Shown here in pieces: positions 1-6,366 of a stretch of 11,710 nt of DNA; the first letter of the stretch is position 1; every line of letters begins with the position of its first letter. Below the pieces are notes generated by a model. That model worked only from the letters and a program-made list of their open reading frames with translations. It had not been told where the DNA came from and ran no database searches. This stretch comes from Psychrobacter sp. (GTDB lineage: Bacteria; Pseudomonadota; Gammaproteobacteria; Pseudomonadales; Moraxellaceae). The DNA is taken from contig JAAXIL010000059.1 of assembly GCA_012270355.1 (NCBI GenBank), positions 1 to 11,710 on the forward strand. Reading direction: 5' to 3'. Made by a program: the position numbers and the translations under genes.

Positions 1-839
<839 letters not shown>

Positions 840-893
840 CTTGAATTCAGTGGCTTAAAAAGTTGAGTGGTTTAAAAATTATAGGACAATATG

Positions 894-1310
894 ATGGCAA
901 CGTTGCAATGCCGAATAGTTAGTGCTCGAGAAGAGATTTATTCTGGCGAAATCAGTATGTTGATTGGCACAGGTACGGAAGGTGAGATTGGGGTATTAGC
1001 TGGACACACGCCTATGATTACCTTGTTGAAACCTGGCTCAATGCGAATTCAAACACCTGATGGTAGCGAAGAAGTCATTTATGTATCGGGTGGGGTACTT
1101 GAAATTCAACCCACAGTCGTCACCGTATTGGCAGATACGGCGTCTCGTGCCAACGATTTGGACGAAGCCAAAATCGAAGAAGCCCGTAAGCAAGCTGAAC
1201 AAATGCTCACTAATCAATCTGATAATTTACAAACCAATGCGGCATTGGCCTCACTCGCTGAGTCGGCAGCTCAGCTGCAAACCATCCGTAAATACCGCAA
1301 CCGAGCTTAA
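894..1310 (+). CDS. atpC: ATP synthase F1 subunit epsilon
   Basis: Epsilon subunit of F1Fo ATP synthase, about 138 residues, the usual length. It forms part of the central stalk, couples rotation and can inhibit ATP hydrolysis. Visible features are the N-terminal beta-sandwich (CRIVSAREEIYSGE, then GTEGEIGVLAGHTPMITLLKPG and YVSGGVLEIQP) and a C-terminal helical pair rich in Ala, Glu and Gln that ends in IRKYRNRA. Two ATGs stand in tandem at 891 and 894. The AGGA at 883-886 is only 4 nt from the first but 7 nt from the second, and family members I recall begin MATxQC, so I chose 894; 891 would add one Met. It is the last gene of the atp operon and is followed within about 40 bp by a strong hairpin terminator. 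Confidence 0.97.
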   Translation: MATLQCRIVSAREEIYSGEISMLIGTGTEGEIGVLAGHTPMITLLKPGSMRIQTPDGSEEVIYVSGGVLEIQPTVVTVLADTASRANDLDEAKIEEARKQAEQMLTNQSDNLQTNAALASLAESAAQLQTIRKYRNRA

Positions 1311-1345
1311 AAGCGTGTTGGTGTGATTGCACTTAATCTATGTTA

Positions 1346-1376
1346 AAAACAGTCGTCTAAGCACGGCTGTTTTTTT
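1346..1376 (+). terminator. Rho-independent terminator of the atp operon
   Basis: An 11-bp stem (AAAACAGTCGT at 1346-1356 with ACGGCTGTTTT at 1363-1373, one G-T wobble) and a 6-nt loop run into a stretch of seven T (1370-1376). It lies 36 bp after the atpC stop and separates the atp operon from bfmR. Confidence 0.9.
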
Positions 1377-1429
1377 ATTCACTGGGTCAAATTCGACCAA
1401 ATTTTATTTTTCATTCTGCTTAATTATCA

Positions 1430-1438
1430 TGCTATGAT
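1430..1438 (+). promoter_or_regulatory. Extended -10 promoter candidate for bfmR
   Basis: TGC followed by TATGAT (1433-1438) is an extended -10 element. The expected -35 position (about 1410-1415, TTCATT) is weak, which is common for extended -10 promoters. Predicted start of transcription is near 1445, about 43 nt before the bfmR ATG. The element sits inside a small inverted repeat (ATCAT-GCT-ATGAT, 1426-1438). It could be bound by a regulator, possibly BfmR itself, but that is only a guess. Confidence 0.5.
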
Positions 1439-1487
1439 TACGAGTTATGGGCTTTTAAACCTAAGTAAAATTAATTAAGGAAAATCC

Positions 1488-2207
1488 ATGTCAGTGACCC
1501 CTGAAGAAGATCAAACCCCTCGAATTTTAATCGTTGAAGACGATGAGCGTCTTGCTATGTTGACGCAAGACTATTTAGTAAAAAATGGTATGGACGTTGC
1601 GATTGAAACCGATGGCAATCGTGCCATTCGTCGTATCATCAGTGAACAGCCCGACCTTGTGGTGCTCGATGTGATGTTGCCGGGTAGCGATGGTTTGACC
1701 GTTTGCCGTGAAGTACGTCCGCAATATCATCAGCCGATTTTAATGTTGACGGCTCGTACAGAGGACATGGATCAAGTGCTTGGGCTTGAGATGGGGGCAG
1801 ATGACTATGTAGCAAAACCTGCCCAACCTCGGGTGCTACTGGCTCGAATTCGTGCATTGCTTCGCCGTTCGGAAAATGCCCCATCCGAAGAAGTGCCACA
1901 ACGCCTTGAGTTTGGTGAACTCGTCATCGATAACGGCGGACGTTCGGTGTCACTCAACGATGAGCTTGTTGACTTTACCAGTGCAGAATACGATCTGCTA
2001 TGGTTATTGGCATCAAACGCTGGTCGAATTTTATCGCGTGAGGACATTTTTGAGCGTCTAAGAGGCATCGAATACGACGGGCAAGATCGTTCGATTGATG
2101 TGCGGATTTCTCGCATTCGTCCTAAAATCGGCGATGATCCTGAAAATCCAAAACGTATCAAAACCGTGCGAAGCAAAGGCTATTTGTTTGTGAAGGAAGG
2201 GAATTAG
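1488..2207 (+). CDS. bfmR: BfmR response regulator (OmpR/PhoB family)
   Basis: A 239-residue response regulator that, when phosphorylated by its partner kinase, controls transcription. In Acinetobacter baumannii BfmR governs biofilm formation, envelope and capsule genes; the role here is inferred from homology. The receiver domain (residues about 12-130) has the acidic pocket E17-D18-D19, the phospho-acceptor D61 in VVLDVMLPG, T88 in MLTAR and K110 in VAKP. A winged-helix OmpR-type DNA-binding domain follows (about 138-236), ending in RIKTVRSKGYLFVKE. The stretch from TDGNRAIRRIISEQPDLVVL onwards matches Acinetobacter BfmR as I remember it almost residue for residue; E. coli RstA is a more distant relative. 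An AAGGA (1477-1481) 6 nt before the ATG supports this start. The kinase gene bfmS follows after 96 bp. Confidence 0.95.
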   Translation: MSVTPEEDQTPRILIVEDDERLAMLTQDYLVKNGMDVAIETDGNRAIRRIISEQPDLVVLDVMLPGSDGLTVCREVRPQYHQPILMLTARTEDMDQVLGLEMGADDYVAKPAQPRVLLARIRALLRRSENAPSEEVPQRLEFGELVIDNGGRSVSLNDELVDFTSAEYDLLWLLASNAGRILSREDIFERLRGIEYDGQDRSIDVRISRIRPKIGDDPENPKRIKTVRSKGYLFVKEGN

Positions 2208-2241
2208 GTTTTGTAAGTAAGTTATTTAGCTTTCAGTGAGT

Positions 2242-2264
2242 AGGGTGCGTTTGACGCACCTTTC
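2242..2264 (+). promoter_or_regulatory. Intercistronic hairpin between bfmR and bfmS
   Basis: GGTGCGT (2244-2250), loop TTG, ACGCACC (2254-2260) form a perfect 7-bp GC-rich stem, extendable by a G-T and an A-T pair. The downstream T-run is weak and broken (TTTCTAAGTTTT), so this looks like an attenuator, mRNA stability element or dispersed palindromic repeat rather than a full terminator. The loop and right arm also contain TTGACG (2251-2256), which resembles a -35 box, with only a poor -10 (TATCGT, 2272-2277, 15-nt spacing). Confidence 0.55.
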
Positions 2265-2303
2265 TAAGTTTTATCGTACATTCATATTTCAATCCTCGCC
2301 TCT

Positions 2304-3998
2304 ATGCCGTTTCTTAATTCCCTCAAACACAGTATTTTCTTGCGGATTTATGCGGGGCTATTGCTCGTGTGTTTGTGTGTGGCATTGTTCGCTCAATTGT
2401 TGATTGAAACCATCAATCAAGAACGCATTCAAAGCTATCGAGAGTCGATGGCGTCGGGGGCAATGTCACTGGTGAGTTCGGGGCTTGTTGAACAACCGTC
2501 GGCGACTCAGCGTCAGTATTGGCTTAATGATGTCAGTCGACTTTTTGGTGATAAGTTTGCGTTGCAGTCTGTTGATAGCCTTGAGTTTACTGCCAGTGAG
2601 CGAAAACGCATTGAGCAGGGCAAAACGGTAGTGCGGGTCGCCAACAACTCGGGTTTTGCCGATATTTTTCAGCCGATTGCGGATGAAAATAAGGTGATTT
2701 CGGTACGCATCAGTCAAGTGACCGAGCAGAAGGTGCGGGCGATTGCAATCTTGTTACTCAATGATTTGTCACAGTATCCAACGCGAGAATTAAAACAAGC
2801 TCGGTTAAACGAGATTGGTCAGCAGTTCTCGTTTCCGTTGATGCTGGATGATGTTGATCGGTTGGGGCTCGATGATGATCAGCTTCGTCGGATTCGGGGC
2901 AATGAAGTGGTTATATTGTTTCGGGACAGTACGCGTATAGATGATTCGTCGATTCGGGTGCTTGCTCCGACGCAAGTACGAGATGTGGCAGTGGTGATGG
3001 GTCCGGTGAAACTGTTTAAGTGGTTCCCGTTTAACCTTATCATCAGTGTGGTGTTGATCAGTATGTTTTTGATTAGCCTTGGGGTGTATGCTCTGATTTT
3101 TCCGCTTGAACGAAAGCTACAGTTGATTCAATCGGGCGTCAATGAGGTGAGTGACGGTAACTTGGATGCTCGGGTGCAACTCGACGGACAAGATGAAATT
3201 GCTCGTTTGGGGGCGACATTTAATGCCATGACTCAGCACATTAAACGTTTGATTGAGTCGCAACGCGAGTTGACTCGGGCGGTGTCGCATGAACTTAGAA
3301 CACCGGTGGCTCGCATCCGTTTTGCGGTGGACATGCTGGCAGATACCGATGATGCCGATTCGCGTGAGATGCAAAAGAATTTTATTGATGAGGATATTGA
3401 GTCGCTCAATAGCTTGATTGATGAGATTTTGACCTATGCCAAACTTGAGGAAGGCTCGCCTAAATTGGACATGGAAGCGGTCAACTTGAAGGATTTGATT
3501 GATCAAATCGTGCGAGAAACCAATGCACTGGGCAAGCCGATCGAGGTGGTAGGTAATCCGCCGTCCGCCAAGGTTACCGCAGTGGCGGATCATCGCTACT
3601 TGCATCGGGTGATACAAAACTTGGCGGGCAACGCTTTACGCTATGCCGATGGCAAAATCATCGTGAGTGCTGGCGTGAGAAGGGGTAAAGCGTTCGTCAG
3701 CGTCGAAGATGATGGGCAGGGCATTCCCGAAGCGGATCGGGACAAGGTGTTCATTCCATTTGCTCGCCTTGATGACTCTCGCACCAGAGCGTCAGGTGGC
3801 TATGGTTTGGGATTGTCGATTGTGTCTCGCATTGCGTTTTGGTTTCATGGTGAGATGAGCGTCGATGAAAGTCCTGAGCTGGGCGGTGCAAGATTTATCA
3901 TGCGGTGGCCCGCCAAACCACTCACCCAAACCATCGTTGCCGATACGTTGACGCAAGAGCAGAGCGAGCGGAAATTAATAGAAGAAGGCTCAGTTTGA
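2304..3998 (+). CDS. bfmS: BfmS sensor histidine kinase
   Basis: A 564-residue inner-membrane sensor kinase that should phosphorylate or dephosphorylate BfmR. Order of parts: TM1 at about residues 9-31 (FLRIYAGLLLVCLCVALFAQ), a periplasmic sensor region to about 240, TM2 at about 243-268, a HAMP linker to about 320, a HisKA domain with the phospho-acceptor H329 in SHELRTPVARIRF, and a HATPase domain with the N box (QNLAGNALRYA, N439 and N443), the G1 box DDGQG (469-473) and a glycine-rich box GGYGLG (498-503). The opening KHSIFLRIYAGL matches A. baumannii BfmS as I recall it, which supports the start at 2304. No convincing Shine-Dalgarno precedes that ATG. Translation may therefore be weak or need a structural change in the leader, which holds the hairpin at 2242-2264. 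The RstB-type kinases are more distant relatives. Confidence 0.92.
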   Translation: MPFLNSLKHSIFLRIYAGLLLVCLCVALFAQLLIETINQERIQSYRESMASGAMSLVSSGLVEQPSATQRQYWLNDVSRLFGDKFALQSVDSLEFTASERKRIEQGKTVVRVANNSGFADIFQPIADENKVISVRISQVTEQKVRAIAILLLNDLSQYPTRELKQARLNEIGQQFSFPLMLDDVDRLGLDDDQLRRIRGNEVVILFRDSTRIDDSSIRVLAPTQVRDVAVVMGPVKLFKWFPFNLIISVVLISMFLISLGVYALIFPLERKLQLIQSGVNEVSDGNLDARVQLDGQDEIARLGATFNAMTQHIKRLIESQRELTRAVSHELRTPVARIRFAVDMLADTDDADSREMQKNFIDEDIESLNSLIDEILTYAKLEEGSPKLDMEAVNLKDLIDQIVRETNALGKPIEVVGNPPSAKVTAVADHRYLHRVIQNLAGNALRYADGKIIVSAGVRRGKAFVSVEDDGQGIPEADRDKVFIPFARLDDSRTRASGGYGLGLSIVSRIAFWFHGEMSVDESPELGGARFIMRWPAKPLTQTIVADTLTQEQSERKLIEEGSV

Positions 3999-4057
3999 TC
4001 GATAGATGCTTTGGAATAACTCGGCATTTTATGCTTAAATAAACATTTGTTGTTGAT

Positions 4058-4086
4058 TTGCGATATTAATTGATTACGATTATACC
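4058..4086 (+). promoter_or_regulatory. Weak promoter candidate upstream of the small membrane ORF and the YbhP-like gene
   Basis: TTGCGA (4058-4063) and TATACC (4081-4086) are spaced 17 nt apart, each matching four of six consensus bases. The predicted start near 4093 falls after the ATG at 4090, which would fit initiation at the TTG at 4111 rather than at the ATG. No other evidence supports it. Confidence 0.25.
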
Positions 4087-4089
4087 ATC

Positions 4090-4269
4090 ATGCCGTATGT
4101 ATTTATTTGATTGGTTATTGTCAATATCGTGGCATTGGGTTACTTCACGCTCATGCACGAATTGCCCCCCACGCAAACGCTGAATCAAGCTAAAGCCGAA
4201 CTCACCAAACCAATTAGCTTTGAAAACAGTTCCAAAGACGTGCCCCCGCTGATTGGAACAAAAAAATAG
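4090..4269 (+). pseudogene. Small single-span membrane protein ORF interrupted by an in-frame TGA
   Basis: Read from the ATG at 4090, the frame gives MPYVFI, then TGA (4108-4110), then LVIVNIVALGYFTLM, then a polar Pro/Lys-rich tail (HELPPTQTLNQAKAELTKP and onward) to the TAG at 4267-4269. If the TGA were TGG the whole would be a 59-residue protein with one N-terminal membrane anchor. An intact alternative is a 52-residue product started at the TTG immediately after the stop (4111). Neither start has a visible Shine-Dalgarno. The stop TAG overlaps the AGGG that serves the next gene, as expected for a translationally coupled upstream gene, which argues that the frame is or was a real gene. I do not recognise the family. 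It could be the remnant of a longer anchored protein, a TTG-started small protein, or a sequencing error. Confidence 0.42.
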
Positions 4270-4275
4270 GGTTTT

Positions 4276-5031
4276 ATGACCGCCTGCGACCTCACCATCA
4301 CCAGTTATAACATTCACAAAGGTATGGACATGCTCAATCGGCAGGTGGTGCTGAGGGGCATTGCTGACGGGTTGAAATCTGTGTCGCCCGATATTTTGTG
4401 TTTGCAAGAAGTGCAGGGCGAAAACCTAAAACGGATGCTTAAATTCAACGAGTTTCCTGAGCAATCGCAACATGAATGGTTCGGGGAATACTTAAACCTT
4501 GATGACAGCTACGGCAGAAATTCAGAATATGGGCATGGGCATCATGGCAATGCGGTATTGTCTCGGCATCCGCTTGATCCCAAACACAATGTGAATATCA
4601 CCGTCAATCGCCTTGAAAAACGGGGCGTGTTGCATTGTGAAATTCAGCCTGAAGGTTGGGATGTGCCTGTGGTGGTGCTATGTGCACACCTAAACTTGCT
4701 CGAAGGCGGGCGAGAAAAACAATACGATGCAATTACCGAATACGTCAATGACAGTATTGACCAAAATCAACCGCTCATTTTGGCGGGTGATTTTAACGAC
4801 TGGAAAAAGGTATCTTGCGAGAAACTGGCAAACCGCCTAAATATGGAAGAGGCGTTTATGTGTGTGCATGACAAGCTATTGCCTACATTCCCTTCCCGTT
4901 TGCCTGTGCTCAGTCTTGATCGCATTTATGTGCGTAACCTCACCGTCAAAAAAGCGTGGGTGCATACGGGCAAACCTTGGAATACGTTGTCAGATCATTT
5001 GCCAATCAGTGCGGTCGTAGGATTGAAGTAG
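4276..5031 (+). CDS. YbhP-like endonuclease/exonuclease/phosphatase family protein
   Basis: A 251-residue single-domain member of the EEP (DNase I / exonuclease III / inositol phosphatase) fold, a metal-dependent phosphoesterase family. Signature residues are N12 in YNIHKG, the metal ligand E45 in LCLQEV, the HHGNAVLSRHPL segment, KRGVLHCEI, D172 and N174 in AGDFNDW, D215 in LDRIYV, and the terminal SDH triad (S239-D240-H241). The closest protein I recall is E. coli YbhP, which sits next to cardiolipin synthase ClsB (YbhO); no such partner is present here, so the substrate (lipid, nucleotide or nucleic acid) is unknown. No signal peptide is seen, so it is probably cytoplasmic. An AGGG (4268-4271) 4 nt before the ATG overlaps the stop of the small upstream ORF. 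A strong terminator follows 26 bp after the stop. Confidence 0.9.
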   Translation: MTACDLTITSYNIHKGMDMLNRQVVLRGIADGLKSVSPDILCLQEVQGENLKRMLKFNEFPEQSQHEWFGEYLNLDDSYGRNSEYGHGHHGNAVLSRHPLDPKHNVNITVNRLEKRGVLHCEIQPEGWDVPVVVLCAHLNLLEGGREKQYDAITEYVNDSIDQNQPLILAGDFNDWKKVSCEKLANRLNMEEAFMCVHDKLLPTFPSRLPVLSLDRIYVRNLTVKKAWVHTGKPWNTLSDHLPISAVVGLK

Positions 5032-5057
5032 TCAACAACCAAAAACGAGTTCCATAA

Positions 5058-5092
5058 AAAAAACCGCTCTATTTTAAATAAAGCGGTTTTTT
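5058..5092. terminator. Bidirectional terminator between the YbhP-like gene and the dodecin gene
   Basis: An 11-bp stem (AAAAAACCGCT at 5058-5068 with AGCGGTTTTTT at 5082-5092) has a 13-nt AT-rich loop and A/T runs on both sides. It lies between the convergent YbhP-like and dodecin genes and can end transcription from either strand. Confidence 0.88.
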
Positions 5093-5120
5093 GTTTGTCT
5101 AAATTCAACTGGCTATTAAA

Positions 5121-5339
5121 TTAACCCATATCTTCTGAGCCATCTATCACAAAGCTGACAATCATGATCACATGGTACTTATTGATTGATCCGTTTTCTA
5201 TACCCACTTTCTGCTCTTTAATCCATGCACCTTGCACGTTTTTCACGGTTTTAGATACTTGATTGATGCCTTTTTGAATGGCGTCTTCAAAGCTGGTGGT
5301 TGATGTGCTGGATACTTCGATATTTTTTGCAACTGACAT
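5121..5339 (-). CDS. Dodecin family flavin-binding protein
   Basis: A 72-residue dodecin, a small protein that assembles into a dodecameric hollow sphere and binds or buffers flavins in the cytoplasm. The fold order is beta (NIEVSSTS), an amphipathic helix (SFEDAIQKGINQVSKTVKN), then two long strands (GAWIKEQKVGIENG and INKYHVIMIVSFVID). W39 in GAWIKEQ corresponds to the tryptophan that stacks on the flavin ring. The residue after Y55 is H56; the H. salinarum and M. tuberculosis dodecins I recall have Gln there. This GAWIKEQ subgroup seems to vary at that site. The start is supported by AGGA 7 nt upstream (complement of 5347-5350). It is probably transcribed alone, with a weak candidate promoter around 5389-5417, and ends at the shared terminator at 5058-5092. 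Confidence 0.93.
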   Translation of the reverse strand: MSVAKNIEVSSTSTTSFEDAIQKGINQVSKTVKNVQGAWIKEQKVGIENGSINKYHVIMIVSFVIDGSEDMG

Positions 5340-5663
5340 AATAAATTCCTTTTTGGTTAGAGTTAAACTAATAAGCTAAAAATCAAAGCCATAGTGCTAA
5401 AACATAGCGAGCGTCAAAATAAATCGTTAAATGACTAGGCTGGTTTGAAGTTATTGGTTAGGTAAACCAATAAAACTATCGCTTGCCTTTTGCCGAATTG
5501 ATTTAACAATGACTACGTTGGCTTCCTATTAAAAATAGCAAATACTCGGCACAAGTGAAATAGGACTAAGTTGCAATTCGGTTAAGCACTTTTTCTAAAA
5601 TCTTCCAAAACTATTTAGCCTAAAAACACTTATCCTAAGTTCATTTACCTATCCTAAGTTCAT
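5340..5663. other. 324-bp intergenic spacer between hupE and the dodecin gene
   Basis: I see no convincing gene in this spacer. It holds the dodecin ribosome-binding site, a possible minus-strand -35 box TTGACG (complement of 5412-5417) with only a poor -10 (around 5389-5394), a perfect 9-bp inverted repeat (5451-5473) and most of a tandem duplication at the hupE end (5619-5677). No clear rho-independent terminator for hupE was found. Confidence 0.6.
5451..5473. repeat. Perfect 9-bp inverted repeat
   Basis: TTATTGGTT (5451-5459) and AACCAATAA (5465-5473) are exact inverted copies around a 5-base centre (AGGTA). No T-run follows on either strand, so it is not a typical terminator. It lies just upstream of the possible dodecin promoter, where a regulator could bind. 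It could also be an mRNA 3' stem for hupE. Confidence 0.6.
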
Positions 5664-5668
5664 TTACC
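5631..5668. repeat. Two tandem 19-bp repeats overlapping the hupE stop codon
   Basis: TATCCTAAGTTCATTTACC occurs twice with no gap (5631-5649 and 5650-5668). The copy nearer hupE contains its stop codon (complement of 5664-5666). The pair is flanked by direct copies of CCTAAAAACA (5619-5628 and 5668-5677), so the last codons of hupE also have a partial copy downstream. This looks like a local slippage or duplication event. Confidence 0.85.
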
Positions 5669-6311
5669 CTAAAAACAATGCCCCCAAACCGAGCACCGCC
5701 AGTAATTTTTCAACAATGTAATGACGTTTGGCTTGAGCAGGTAGGTTATCTGATATGAAGTGACCGATAATTAAACCGACAGCATAGAGTAGTGACATGC
5801 CAATGACCATGCCTGACGCAAAGCCAAGGGATGATGCTCCGCTCGGTAATTCAAAACCGTGCGCCATGCCGTGAAACACCGCCAATGCCCCAACACCGAC
5901 TAACGCAAAGAATCGTTTGTCTTGAAGCAAGGCAATGGCGGTCACGATGACCGATGCTAAAATGCCCCATTCCACCATGCTTGCCAAGGAAGTCGGCATG
6001 ACAAAGCTGACCGCAAAGCCAACAATCAACGAGGCAACTAAGGTTAACGCACCATATATGCCCCCATTTTTGATGCATCGTGCCATCAGTAAACCAAAAC
6101 CTACAGCCAGCAAAATATGGTCAAGTCCGCCATACGGATGCAACGCCCCTGACATAAATGCCGAGCCAACAGTTGTGGGGGCATCGTGTCCAGGATGGGC
6201 GAGGGCAGGTAAGGTCATCAAACTAGCAACCATAAGCATGGATAGTTGAGTGATATATTTTTGATTTGGGTTATGAGTTGGATTGTTTTTATGGTCTAAA
6301 TCGAATGGCAT
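5664..6311 (-). CDS. hupE: HupE/UreJ family membrane protein (putative nickel/cobalt transporter)
   Basis: A 215-residue polytopic inner-membrane protein of the HupE/UreJ family, whose members are thought to move nickel or cobalt. A polar N-terminus is followed by a signal-like stretch (SMLMVASLMTLPALAHPGHD). Cleavage after A38 would leave an N-terminal HPGHD, a possible metal-binding end. About six membrane segments follow. The two family motifs are present: HPYGGLDHIL (H58, D64, H65) and FHGMAHGFE (H147, H151, E154). The start is supported by an AAGGA about 6 nt upstream, even though it puts a 20-residue hydrophilic stretch before the signal. No urease or hydrogenase gene is in the window, so the metal and the client enzyme are unknown. 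It follows rnr by 55 bp on the same strand and has its own promoter candidate. Confidence 0.9.
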   Translation of the reverse strand: MPFDLDHKNNPTHNPNQKYITQLSMLMVASLMTLPALAHPGHDAPTTVGSAFMSGALHPYGGLDHILLAVGFGLLMARCIKNGGIYGALTLVASLIVGFAVSFVMPTSLASMVEWGILASVIVTAIALLQDKRFFALVGVGALAVFHGMAHGFELPSGASSLGFASGMVIGMSLLYAVGLIIGHFISDNLPAQAKRHYIVEKLLAVLGLGALFLG

Positions 6312-6333
6312 AACGATTCCTTAAACAGTACAA

Positions 6334-6362
6334 GTTATATTTTTATGGTTATTAAGTTTTAA
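6334..6362 (-). promoter_or_regulatory. Promoter candidate for hupE
   Basis: On the minus strand TTAAAA (complement of 6357-6362) and TATAAC (complement of 6334-6339, five of six consensus) are separated by 17 nt. They lie in the 55-bp gap after rnr, with the hupE Shine-Dalgarno a short distance downstream. hupE could therefore be transcribed independently, as well as by read-through from rnr, because no terminator is seen between them. Confidence 0.42.
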
Positions 6363-6366
6363 GCGG

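Noticed and set aside
4066..4407. A 113-codon minus-strand frame overlapping the YbhP-like gene start
   Set aside because: It covers the N-terminus of a clear EEP protein and the small upstream ORF, has no recognisable domain, and has no Shine-Dalgarno.
5493..5581. CCGAATTG and CAATTCGG inverted 8-mers 73 bp apart
   Set aside because: About one such 8-mer pair is expected by chance in a spacer of this length and the arms do not extend.
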